Positions 1 through 7,478 of a DNA stretch of 23,288 nucleotides are shown here, piece by piece. The notes beneath the pieces are model-generated. The model was not told the origin of the DNA. It was given only the letters and a program-made list of their open reading frames with translations, and searched no databases. Every line of letters starts with the position of its first letter. Within the stretch, counting starts at the first letter, position 1. This DNA is from Sediminibacterium sp. UBA657. GTDB taxonomy: Bacteria > Bacteroidota > Bacteroidia > Chitinophagales > Chitinophagaceae. The stretch lies in NCBI GenBank assembly GCA_002299885.1, contig DBOB01000018.1, positions 1-23,288 on the forward strand. Direction: 5' to 3'. The translations under genes were made by a program, and so were the position numbers.

Positions 1-10
1 TCGAGGGGTG

Positions 11-18
11 CAAAAATA
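11..18 (-). promoter_or_regulatory. Candidate promoter -7 element pointing out of the window
   Basis: Read on the minus strand this is TATTTTTG followed by CACCCC, a perfect match to the Bacteroidota -7 consensus TAnnTTTG. It lies just past the dnaA terminator, so it could start the next minus-strand transcript, whose gene would lie left of position 1. I see no TTG at the usual -33 spacing, so the call rests on the -7 element and the position only. Confidence 0.3.
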
Positions 19-40
19 AGCACAAGTAAGTTAAAATCCT

Positions 41-81
41 AAAAAAAGTCCGGAATAAACTAAATAAAGTTCATTCCGGAC
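41..81 (-). terminator. Intrinsic terminator of dnaA
   Basis: Bases 48-60 and 69-81 form a 13-bp stem around an 8-nt AT loop. The only non-Watson-Crick position (57/72) becomes a G-U wobble in the minus-strand RNA, so the stem is fully paired there. The minus-strand transcript then runs into seven U (A41-A47 on the plus strand). It lies about 50 bases beyond the dnaA stop codon, as expected for a factor-independent terminator of that gene. Confidence 0.85.
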
Positions 82-129
82 CAATATCTTATTTGCTTAT
101 CTATCAGGAGCTTCGGTCGATTTTTGAGC

Positions 130-1566
130 CTACATAGCTGCCAACTGTACTTTCTGTGTCAACTCCATCACATTCTCTCTAAACATAGAGTCTGTGTCCA
201 TTAAATCCTTCACTGTTTGGCAAGAGTGAATAACAGTCGTGTGATCACGTCCGCCAAAATGCTCTCCAATTGTTTTTAATGAATTCTTTGTGAATGCTTT
301 TGCTAGGTACATTGTGATTTGACGTGCTTGTACAATCTCACGCTTACGTGTTTTTTGTAATAATTTATCGTAAGGCACTTCAAAGAATTCACATACCATT
401 TTCTGGATAGCGTCGATCGTAATTTCTTTGCTGCTTGTTTTCACAAAGTTGCGTAAAACCTTCTTCGCTAACTCAACATCAATTTCTTTCTTATTCAAAG
501 AAGACTGCGCTAACAATGAAATCAATGCACCTTCTAATTCTCTTACATTCGTGTTAATATTGTATGCCACATACTTCACCACTTCCTTTGGCATATCTAA
601 TCCATCCGCCTTCATCTTCTTCTCTAAAATCTCTATTCTAGTCTCGTAGTCTGGTACTTGAATGTCTGCGCTCAAACCCCAACGGAATCTGCTTAGCAAG
701 CGTTCTTGTAATCCTTCTAAATCTTTTGGTGCTTTATCAGAAGTCAATACCAACTGCTTGCCACTTTGATGTAAGTGGTTGAAGATGGCGAAGAATGCAT
801 CTTGAGATTTTTCTGCTCTATTAAAGAACTGAACATCGTCAATGATCAAAACATCAATTAACTGATAAAAATGTATAAAATCGTTGATGGCGTTATTGCG
901 GCTATGGTCTTGGAACTGATTGATGAATTTCTCAGAACTTACATATAAAACCACTTTATTTGGGTGGATGCGTTTAACATCGTTTCCAATAGCTTGCGCC
1001 AAATGTGTTTTTCCTAATCCTACCCCACCATAAATCACCAATGGGTTAAATGAATTGGCTCCCGGCTTTTCTGCCACTGTTTTACCAGCACGACGGGCAA
1101 CCCTATTACAATCTCCTTCAATAAATGAATCAAATGTGTAATTATGATTTAATTGAGGATCAATTTGCATTTTCTTCAATCCTGGAATCACAAATGGATT
1201 CTTCACAGGACTGTCAATCACCAACGGGAAATTCATCTCGTTGTTATTGTATGTTTTCATGCCACTTGCTGGCACATCCATAGAGCCTTTATTCTTAGAT
1301 CCATTCGCACCGCTATCCACCATAATACGGTACTCTAATCTAGCTTCCTTTCCAAGCTCGCGCTTTAAAGTTTTTGCTAAAAGATTCACATAATGCTCCT
1401 CTATATATTCGTAGAAAAATTGGCTAGGCACCTGGATCATTAAGACCTGGTCTTTTAATTCAACAGGCTGGATTGGTTCGAACCAAGTTTTGTAATGCTG
1501 CCATTCAACAATATCCTTGATGATCTTTAAACAATTTGCCCATATTAAATCTGCACTATTCGCCAT
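130..1566 (-). CDS. dnaA: Chromosomal replication initiator protein DnaA
   Basis: DnaA binds DnaA boxes at oriC, melts the origin and helps load the replicative helicase; it is a cytoplasmic AAA+ ATPase. All four domains are visible in 478 residues, a normal length. Domain I is at about 1-83 (W24, W28 region) and the low-complexity linker domain II at about 84-138. The AAA+ domain III has Walker A GGVGLGKT at 180-187, Walker B VLIIDDVQ at 239-246, sensor I around LTSD 274-277, the arginine-finger segment LSRFRWG at 291-297 and sensor II NVRELEGAL at 340-348. Domain IV has the DnaA-box recognition signature GGRDHTTVIHSC at 438-449. The ATG at 1566 begins the usual N-terminal domain. There is no strong Shine-Dalgarno sequence. 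It is transcribed alone and ends in the terminator at 41-81. Confidence 0.98.
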   Translation of the reverse strand: MANSADLIWANCLKIIKDIVEWQHYKTWFEPIQPVELKDQVLMIQVPSQFFYEYIEEHYVNLLAKTLKRELGKEARLEYRIMVDSGANGSKNKGSMDVPASGMKTYNNNEMNFPLVIDSPVKNPFVIPGLKKMQIDPQLNHNYTFDSFIEGDCNRVARRAGKTVAEKPGANSFNPLVIYGGVGLGKTHLAQAIGNDVKRIHPNKVVLYVSSEKFINQFQDHSRNNAINDFIHFYQLIDVLIIDDVQFFNRAEKSQDAFFAIFNHLHQSGKQLVLTSDKAPKDLEGLQERLLSRFRWGLSADIQVPDYETRIEILEKKMKADGLDMPKEVVKYVAYNINTNVRELEGALISLLAQSSLNKKEIDVELAKKVLRNFVKTSSKEITIDAIQKMVCEFFEVPYDKLLQKTRKREIVQARQITMYLAKAFTKNSLKTIGEHFGGRDHTTVIHSCQTVKDLMDTDSMFRENVMELTQKVQLAAM

Positions 1567-1915
1567 TTCTTAAATCTAAACCTTTAATCGTTAATAACTA
1601 ATATTCCCTAATATTCCCTCTGTAGACTTCCTTCAAGTAAACCGGTATGCGAATATGGACTCTTTATGTTGAAAAAAAAACTTTTTTTTTTGGTTTTTTT
1701 TACATGTCCGATAAATGCCAATAAATAGGGTCTTCTTTCAATTCTGTCAGGCGTTCAAGGTATATATTTTTTCTTAAAAATGACCCACTTATCCACTTAT
1801 TTTTTTTCAAATACGGGTAAAAAATAAAGAAGCAAGTGGCTGTTAGGAATTGTTTTAATTCAGCCCCAAACAGTTATGGGCAATATTTGCTACCTTTATA
1901 GCTATAAATTATACT
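1567..1915. other. AT-rich intergenic region between dnaA and the DUF3127 gene; possible regulatory or origin region
   Basis: This 349-bp divergent gap holds no convincing ORF. It carries a perfect 10-bp tandem repeat (TAATATTCCC at 1599-1608 and 1609-1618) just upstream of dnaA. It also has a run of homopolymers (A9 at 1672-1680, T10 at 1682-1691, T8 at 1694-1701) and a DnaA-box-like TTATCCACT at 1789-1797, one mismatch from TTATCCACA. TACCTTTA at 1891-1898, 17 bases before the DUF3127 start codon, resembles a Bacteroidota -7 element. The region could hold both divergent promoters. An origin of replication is possible, but a single imperfect DnaA box is weak support. Confidence 0.4.
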
Positions 1916-2299
1916 ATGAGCTACGAATTAATCGGCAAATTAATTGCCAAATACGAGACCATCCAAAGAAAAGAGACGTTTAAAACAAGGGAATTTGTGA
2001 TTGAGAAGTCGGAAGACATCAATGGCAAAACCATCACGAATTACGTAAAATTTCAATGTGTTCAGGATAGAACTTCTATGCCTGATAGATTCAATATTGG
2101 TGATACTGTGAAAGTGTTGTTTAATATCAAAGGTTCTAAGTGGAACAAAGACGGGAAAGACAATTATATTACCAATTTAGACGCTTGGAGAATGGAAGCA
2201 GTTGCCCTTGGTGGGAATGAAGCACCTTCTGACGCTGGCGCCTATTTTGATATGCCTGCTGGCGATCCAGGTGATGCGAGCGACGACTTGCCTTTCTAA
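1916..2299 (+). CDS. DUF3127 protein with SSB-like acidic C-terminal tip
   Basis: A 127-residue cytoplasmic protein with no signal peptide. Residues 1-95 match my recollection of the Bacteroidota family DUF3127 (start MSYELIGKL; later DRFNIGDTVKV and NYITNLDAWR), which has no assigned function and a beta-rich pattern compatible with an OB fold. A Gly/Ala/Asp/Pro-rich linker follows (about 96-119), and the protein ends in ASDDLPF. This arrangement of beta domain, flexible acidic linker and D-D-[LI]-P-F terminus is that of bacterial SSB, whose last residues dock repair and replication proteins. A DNA- or RNA-binding role is inference from this tail and from the position beside dnaA. A FAD dehydrogenase gene follows 62 bp downstream on the same strand. 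Confidence 0.85.
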   Translation: MSYELIGKLIAKYETIQRKETFKTREFVIEKSEDINGKTITNYVKFQCVQDRTSMPDRFNIGDTVKVLFNIKGSKWNKDGKDNYITNLDAWRMEAVALGGNEAPSDAGAYFDMPAGDPGDASDDLPF

Positions 2300-2361
2300 A
2301 TAAAGGCATCTCCAAATAATTAGCTTCAAGCAGCATTTTTTAGGATAAACACCTAACCCCT

Positions 2362-3951
2362 ATGCAAACAATATTACAACTAAGATTGACCCCAACCGAC
2401 GCAGCCAATGCGTCGGTTTTATTAACCACTATTGCCCAAAATATAGGCCGCTCAAGTAGCCAGATTAATGGGTATCATATTTTGAAGCAATCCATCGACG
2501 CCAGAAGCCGTCAACAAGTATGGATTAACCTCACCCTTCAGGTATTTATTGATGAACCAGTCATGGATCGTCAGATTGAACCTTACCTATTCCCTATCCT
2601 TCCAAAAAATGCTAAAGAAGTCCATATTATTGGTGCTGGTCCTGCTGGTTTATTCGCAGCCCTAGAATGTATTCAATTAGGATTAAGACCAATTGTTTTA
2701 GAAAGGGGTAAGGATGTGCGTTCAAGACGTCGAGATTTAGCAAGATTGAATAAAGAAGGTATTGTGGATCCTGAAAGCAATTATTGCTATGGAGAAGGAG
2801 GTGCTGGTACTTATAGTGATGGTAAATTGTATACTAGAAGTAATAAGAGAGGCAGCATTGAAAAAATCTTACGCCTATTTTATCAGTTTGGTGCAGACGA
2901 GACTGTTTTGTATCAAGCTCATCCGCATATAGGCACTAATAAATTACCTCAAATTATCACTGCCATGCGTCTTCAAATTGAAGCCTCTGGCGGTCAGGTT
3001 TTATTTGAAAAAAAATTAGTGGATTTTGACATCGAAAAAGGGGAAATAAAACGAATTCATTGTGCAGACGGGGAAAGCTTCGAAGTAGAGGCCTTGCTAC
3101 TAGCAACTGGTCATTCGGCACGTGATATTTTTGAATTGTTTCATCATAAAAATGTACTGATTGAATCAAAGCCTTTTGCCTTGGGAGTTCGTGTGGAGCA
3201 TCCACAACAAGTGATTGATCAAATACAATACCATTGCTTAACAAGAGACCCCAACCTTCCTCCTGCTGCATATAGTTTGGTGGAGCAAGTAAACGAACGA
3301 GGGGTGTTTAGTTTTTGTATGTGCCCCGGTGGGATCATTGCCCCTGCAGCCACTGCACCCGGAGAAATAGTGGTGAATGGATGGAGCCCTAGTAAAAGAA
3401 ATAATCCATACGCCAATAGTGGTATGGTGGTTCAAATAGATTTACAAACTGCTGCACAATTTTTAAAGCAGGCTACAAAAAAGGAAGTGGATTTAAATCA
3501 CCCTCTTTTATTATTAGAATTTCAACAACATGTAGAACAGCAAGCATTTAAAAGTGGTGGCGGATTACAAGTAGCACCAGCATCAAGACTGGTAGATTTT
3601 TGTACGCATAAGTTATCCAAGGATTTGCCAGATGCAAGTTATTTACCTGGCCTACATGCCGCTGATTTGAGTGATGTGTTACCAAAATTTGTGCATGAGA
3701 CCTTACAAAATGGATTTATGGCATTTGGTAAAAAGATGAAGGGCTACTATACCAACGATGCCATTGTCGTGGCTACAGAAAGTAGAACTTCCTCGCCAGT
3801 GAGGATTCCAAGAGATGCAGATAGCTGTCAGCATCCTCAAATAAAAAATTTATACCCATGTGGCGAAGGCGCTGGCTACGCTGGCGGAATCGTAAGCGCC
3901 GCAATGGATGGCCAGAAACTAGCTCAAAGCATTGCGGCGCAATTGAAATAA
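2362..3951 (+). CDS. NAD(P)/FAD-dependent dehydrogenase, COG2509 type
   Basis: A 529-residue putative flavoprotein oxidoreductase; the family is widespread but its substrate is unknown. After an N-terminal alpha/beta domain (1-85) comes a Rossmann dinucleotide-binding motif, VHIIGAGPAGLFAA (87-100), with the acidic residue E114 at the end of the second strand. The family signature EGGAGTYSDGKLYTR lies at about 145-159, and the C-terminal FAD-contact segment CGEGAGYAGG at about 500-509, leading into a final helix. There is no signal peptide, so it is cytoplasmic. It lies 62 bp after the DUF3127 gene and may be read from the same transcript. Its stop is only 11 bp from the stop of the convergent phospholipase-like gene. 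A GC-rich hairpin followed by T residues lies inside codons 11-20 (see 2394-2420). Confidence 0.88.
   Translation: MQTILQLRLTPTDAANASVLLTTIAQNIGRSSSQINGYHILKQSIDARSRQQVWINLTLQVFIDEPVMDRQIEPYLFPILPKNAKEVHIIGAGPAGLFAALECIQLGLRPIVLERGKDVRSRRRDLARLNKEGIVDPESNYCYGEGGAGTYSDGKLYTRSNKRGSIEKILRLFYQFGADETVLYQAHPHIGTNKLPQIITAMRLQIEASGGQVLFEKKLVDFDIEKGEIKRIHCADGESFEVEALLLATGHSARDIFELFHHKNVLIESKPFALGVRVEHPQQVIDQIQYHCLTRDPNLPPAAYSLVEQVNERGVFSFCMCPGGIIAPAATAPGEIVVNGWSPSKRNNPYANSGMVVQIDLQTAAQFLKQATKKEVDLNHPLLLLEFQQHVEQQAFKSGGGLQVAPASRLVDFCTHKLSKDLPDASYLPGLHAADLSDVLPKFVHETLQNGFMAFGKKMKGYYTNDAIVVATESRTSSPVRIPRDADSCQHPQIKNLYPCGEGAGYAGGIVSAAMDGQKLAQSIAAQLK
2394..2420 (+). terminator. Terminator-like hairpin inside the start of the FAD dehydrogenase gene
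   Basis: AACCGACGCA (2394-2403) pairs perfectly with TGCGTCGGTT (2409-2418) across a 5-nt loop, and the T-rich TTATTAA follows at once. On the plus strand this has the form of an intrinsic terminator or attenuator, starting 32 bases after the ATG. The bases also encode the start of the conserved N-terminal domain (TPTDAANASV), so the hairpin lies within genuine coding sequence. The U-tract is short and interrupted, so any function is unproven. Confidence 0.4.
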
Positions 3952-3962
3952 AATCTATTTTA

Positions 3963-4943
3963 TTAATCTTCCGGCTTTTCTTTTTTGCTTATCAACAATC
4001 CGTCTTGAATTAATTTATTTTGTTTAAAAGAAGCTAATTCTTTAGCCAAATTTCCATTGACATCTCTTGTTAAAGTAAGTTGTGGCTTGCCAGCATTCAA
4101 CCATGCTGTGTACCAAAAATCTGCAATCATATTCGCTGATGCAATTAATTGAACATTCACCGTATTGCCTAAGGCTTTTGCATACGCTTCTGCAAATGGT
4201 TTGGTATATGCTTTCACTTCCTTGCCATAGCGCATTTGATTGCGGTACTTGGTCTCTGGGGTAAATTGCTTAGTCACTTCTGTTTCAATCGCTAACATTT
4301 GCGGCACCAATAAATGTGCTTTTCGAATATCCATCCATAAGGCTTGCGCAGGATTTTTTACATACTTTGCTTGATGCGTATTGTACAACATAAATTGATC
4401 TAAATTAATTTCTGGAATAAAAGTCTCCCACATATGGTGCAATCCTTTTTGCCCTGTCAATTGTCCGTCATAATTCATCGTTGTATGTAAAGGCACATGC
4501 AAGTCTGCCACATAATGTCCTAGGTCTGCAGCATAAAATAAAATACTGTCTTTATTTTTTGATTTGAATGCAGCAGTTAAATTGTCTAATTGAACCATCG
4601 CATTATAAGGACCCCATCCCCACTTGATTAAACTATCCTTACCATATTTTTTTACAGCAGCATCCCATTCAAATGGCATTTCATTTGCTGCATTAGGACC
4701 ATACGCTTCTAAGTCTATAAAGTGTTTGGTATCCTCTGTTTTATCTTTATTTCTTCTGATGTCTGGACGAGGTGCATTTGCCACTAAATTATCCATATCT
4801 GTGTAGAAAAAACTACGCATTGGTTCTGGTAAATTATAGATTGCAATTTGATGGATCGTGCGGTGTACTAAGAATCCCCAACTAGAAAATCCAACTAAGG
4901 CTACTAATAAAAAAACATTGAGTGCCGATTTTTTTGAGTACAT
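3963..4943 (-). CDS. Secreted zinc-dependent phospholipase C / S1-P1 nuclease-fold protein
   Basis: A 326-residue exported protein. A hydrophobic signal segment (about 7-21, after K4-K5) leads directly into SSWGFLVHRTIHQ, the family N-terminus in which the first Trp and the His residues bind zinc. Further probable ligands are D61 (PRPDIRR), H74 (TKHFIDLE), the cluster H143-xxx-D147-x-H149-xxx-H153 (GHYVADLHVPLH) and H169/H170 with E173. This set is shared by zinc phospholipase C and S1/P1 nucleases, which use a trinuclear zinc site to cleave phosphodiesters. In Bacteroidota this version is usually annotated as zinc-dependent phospholipase C; the substrate cannot be decided from sequence. It probably acts in the periplasm or outside the cell. 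It is transcribed alone, divergent from the ABC transporter genes and convergent with the FAD dehydrogenase. Confidence 0.82.
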   Translation of the reverse strand: MYSKKSALNVFLLVALVGFSSWGFLVHRTIHQIAIYNLPEPMRSFFYTDMDNLVANAPRPDIRRNKDKTEDTKHFIDLEAYGPNAANEMPFEWDAAVKKYGKDSLIKWGWGPYNAMVQLDNLTAAFKSKNKDSILFYAADLGHYVADLHVPLHTTMNYDGQLTGQKGLHHMWETFIPEINLDQFMLYNTHQAKYVKNPAQALWMDIRKAHLLVPQMLAIETEVTKQFTPETKYRNQMRYGKEVKAYTKPFAEAYAKALGNTVNVQLIASANMIADFWYTAWLNAGKPQLTLTRDVNGNLAKELASFKQNKLIQDGLLISKKEKPED

Positions 4944-5031
4944 ATTCTAAATATTTGCACGAATATAACCCAATATCACGAGCATACATTCGCTTAAGGC
5001 CCCCTTTTGCCCGTTCGTAATAAATGAGGCC

Positions 5032-5060
5032 TTGGAATTTCTAAAATCAATATAACTTTA
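5032..5060 (+). promoter_or_regulatory. Candidate promoter of the ABC transporter operon
   Basis: A TTG at 5032-5034 and TAACTTTA at 5053-5060 are separated by 18 bases, close to the Bacteroidota housekeeping pattern TTTG-N19-TAnnTTTG; the last base of the -7 element is A instead of G. The start codon at 5077 follows 16 bases later, giving a very short leader. Confidence 0.4.
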
Positions 5061-5076
5061 CATCAAATTAAATTTC

Positions 5077-6021
5077 ATGGAGCCATTATTAAGTTTATCC
5101 CATTTGGTGAAACATTATGCCACTCAAAAAGCGGTAGATGATATTAGTTTCGACATTCAAAAAGGCAGCATTTTTGGCTTACTCGGGCCTAATGGTGCAG
5201 GTAAAACAACCTTGCTAAGAATGATCACTGGTATCTTTTATCCAGATGGCGGAACTATTCAGTTAGATGGCAAACATTTTGATCCTTTATTAGATATTCG
5301 TGAGATTGGTTATATGCCAGAAGAACGTGGCCTCTATAAAAAAATGAAGATTGGAGAGCAGGCATTGTACCTAGCCCAATTAAGAGGTTTATCCAAAGCG
5401 GATGCTATGGAAAAAATCAAATACTGGTTTGAGAAATTTGAAATGCAAAGCTGGTGGAATAAAAAAGTAGAAGATTTAAGTAAGGGCATGAGCCAGAAAT
5501 TACAATTTGTGATTACTGTTTTGCACGAACCTAAATTAATTATTTTAGACGAACCTTTTAGTGGCTTAGACCCGTTGAATGCCAACTTAATTAAAGATGA
5601 GATTTATAATTTAGCAAAAAAAGGTTCGACGATTATTTTTAGTACGCATCGTATGGAGCAGGTAGAAGAAATTTGTGATCATATTGTACTAGTGAACTTA
5701 GGAAAGAAAATTTTAGATGGCACTGTTGCTGATATCAAACAACAATTTAAGGAATACATATTTGCCATTGAAACCAATCATCCTGAAATGATTAAAGACA
5801 ATGCCCTATTCAGTATTATAGATAAAGCAGATAAAAATCCGAACAAAGTTTTGGTTAAATTAAGTCATGCAGTGGCTTCTAACGAAGTTTTAAAGTACTT
5901 AATTGAGCAGCAAATTCCTATCATTAGCTACAATGAAGTACTACCTAGCTTAAACGATATTTTTATACAATTAGTAGAAGATACCCACGCAAAAGCAAGG
6001 GCTTTTCAAAACATTAAATAA
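5077..6021 (+). CDS. ABC transporter ATP-binding protein, NatA-like
   Basis: The cytoplasmic ATPase subunit of a two-component ABC-2 exporter. In 314 residues it has Walker A GPNGAGKT (37-44), the segment IGYMPEERGLY (77-87) at the Q-loop position with Glu in place of Gln as in many NatA-type proteins, the signature LSKGMSQK (134-141) replacing LSGGQ, Walker B LIILDEP (154-160) and the H-loop His191. Residues from about 215 form a C-terminal extension typical of this subfamily. The permease gene follows 56 bp downstream, so the two are very likely one operon and one complex. NatAB of Bacillus exports sodium, but many relatives export other substrates, so the substrate is unknown. Confidence 0.93.
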   Translation: MEPLLSLSHLVKHYATQKAVDDISFDIQKGSIFGLLGPNGAGKTTLLRMITGIFYPDGGTIQLDGKHFDPLLDIREIGYMPEERGLYKKMKIGEQALYLAQLRGLSKADAMEKIKYWFEKFEMQSWWNKKVEDLSKGMSQKLQFVITVLHEPKLIILDEPFSGLDPLNANLIKDEIYNLAKKGSTIIFSTHRMEQVEEICDHIVLVNLGKKILDGTVADIKQQFKEYIFAIETNHPEMIKDNALFSIIDKADKNPNKVLVKLSHAVASNEVLKYLIEQQIPIISYNEVLPSLNDIFIQLVEDTHAKARAFQNIK

Positions 6022-6077
6022 ACACCCACTTAGTTTACTTTAAAGAATAAACTACACTCATACTCAAAAAATATTTT

Positions 6078-7412
6078 ATGCATAAGATTTGGATCATCAT
6101 ACAAAGAGAATACACCAGCAGGGTAAAAAATAAACGCTTTTTATTGGTCACTTTTTTAGTGCCCTTATTAATGGTAGGATTGATTGTAGGTTCTGCCTAT
6201 TTTTCATTTAAAGGCACCGAGGAACGCAAGATCGCAGTAGTCGATCCAAATGGTTTTTTTAAGGATAAATTAAAAAATAGCAGGCAATTAAAATTTGAAT
6301 TTCCAAAAGATATTGATACGAGCAACTATCAAGCAAAAGGATACTCAGATATTTTACTCATGCCTTTATTTGAAAGTGATAAAAAAGCAGATTATATCTT
6401 GAGGTCTAAGAAATCGATGGGTTTTAGTTTGCAAGAAACTATTAGTAGAAAAATAAATGCAGCCATTGAAGATCAAATGCTAGAAAAAGCGGGCATCCAA
6501 CAAAGCGTCTTAGATTCTATTCATCAATCTGCTCAAATAGCAGAATTAAAGGCTTATGAAGATGAAGGGAAAAGTAGTAAAGAAAGCAATGCAGCACTAG
6601 CAATGGGTATTGGATATGCAAGCGGCTTATTAATTTACATTACCATGTTTATTTATGGCACCATGGTATTACGTGGTGTAATGGAAGAAAAAACAAATCG
6701 TATTGCCGAAGTCATTGTAAGCAGTGTAAAACCATTTGAACTCATGCTTGGTAAAATTATTGGCATTGGTGCAGTTGGTTTAACTCAATTTTTAATGTGG
6801 ATCATCGTGGTGATGACACTCACAGGAGTTGGTCTGAGTTTATTGCCAGCAGATATACAAAATCAATTACAACAATTACAAGAATCTGGTGGACAGATGG
6901 GTGCAGCAGGAATGGCACAGGCAAGCGAATCTGCAAAAAATATTTATGCATTACAACATGTTTTGTCTACAACCAATTGGCCATTGATTATTGGACTCTT
7001 CTTATTTTATTTCTTAGGTGGCTTCCTATTTTATGCTGCTTTATTTGCTGCAGTAGGTAGTGTAGTGAATGAAGACCCACAGGATGCACAAAGTTTAATG
7101 TTCCCTATCACGATGCCAATTATTTTCTCTTATATTATTACCAATGTGGTGATACAAAATCCAAATACGCCAATGGCTTTTTGGGCGAGTGTTATACCGT
7201 TTAGTTCTCCAATGGTAATGATGGCTAGAATCTCATATGGTGTGCCAACCACAGTCCCTTATTGGGAACTTGCATTGAGTATGGTTACACTGATTGGTGG
7301 GTTCTTATTAACTACATGGTTAAGTGCTAAAATTTACAGAACAGGTATATTAATGTATGGTAAGAAAGTCACCTGGAAGGAAATGGCCAAATGGGCATTC
7401 GCAAAATCGTAA
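6078..7412 (+). CDS. ABC-2 type transporter permease, NatB-like
   Basis: The membrane subunit partnering the preceding ATPase. It is 444 residues with an N-terminal transmembrane helix (about 21-43), then a large extracytoplasmic domain (about 45-172) and six further hydrophobic segments at about 176-200, 226-252, 302-328, 341-359, 365-384 and 397-419. Between the second and third segments is EEKTNRIAEVIVSSVKPFEL (203-222), the conserved amphipathic motif of ABC-2/NatB permeases. A Gln/Gly/Ala-rich loop (about 260-285) separates the third and fourth. It is probably co-transcribed with the ATPase gene; the substrate is not predictable. The gene ends facing sprA, with a 66-bp gap. Confidence 0.92.
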   Translation: MHKIWIIIQREYTSRVKNKRFLLVTFLVPLLMVGLIVGSAYFSFKGTEERKIAVVDPNGFFKDKLKNSRQLKFEFPKDIDTSNYQAKGYSDILLMPLFESDKKADYILRSKKSMGFSLQETISRKINAAIEDQMLEKAGIQQSVLDSIHQSAQIAELKAYEDEGKSSKESNAALAMGIGYASGLLIYITMFIYGTMVLRGVMEEKTNRIAEVIVSSVKPFELMLGKIIGIGAVGLTQFLMWIIVVMTLTGVGLSLLPADIQNQLQQLQESGGQMGAAGMAQASESAKNIYALQHVLSTTNWPLIIGLFLFYFLGGFLFYAALFAAVGSVVNEDPQDAQSLMFPITMPIIFSYIITNVVIQNPNTPMAFWASVIPFSSPMVMMARISYGVPTTVPYWELALSMVTLIGGFLLTTWLSAKIYRTGILMYGKKVTWKEMAKWAFAKS

Positions 7413-7453
7413 ATTTGGAGAAATTATTTACTATTTTGAAGGCTACGATTTTG

Positions 7454-7475
7454 AGAAATAAATTTATTTATTTCT
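7454..7475. terminator. AT-rich hairpin between convergent ABC permease and sprA genes
   Basis: AGAAATAAA (7454-7462) and TTTATTTCT (7467-7475) form a perfect 9-bp stem with a 4-nt loop, in the only gap between two convergent genes. It could slow RNA polymerase in both directions, but the stem is nearly all A-T and no clear U-run follows, so terminator function is only a suggestion. Confidence 0.3.
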
Positions 7476-7478
7476 AGA

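Noticed and set aside
428..649. Plus-strand ORFs inside dnaA, and similar antisense ORFs within the FAD dehydrogenase, sprA, fabH and PLP genes
   Set aside because: They are short, lack recognisable domains and lie antisense to well-conserved genes; all are shadows of the real frames.
1567..1915. Firm annotation as oriC
   Set aside because: Only one imperfect DnaA box is visible and oriC is not always beside dnaA in Bacteroidota; kept as a possibility only.
5077..7412. Naming the ABC genes natA and natB
   Set aside because: Family membership is clear, but sodium export cannot be inferred from sequence, so symbols were left empty.
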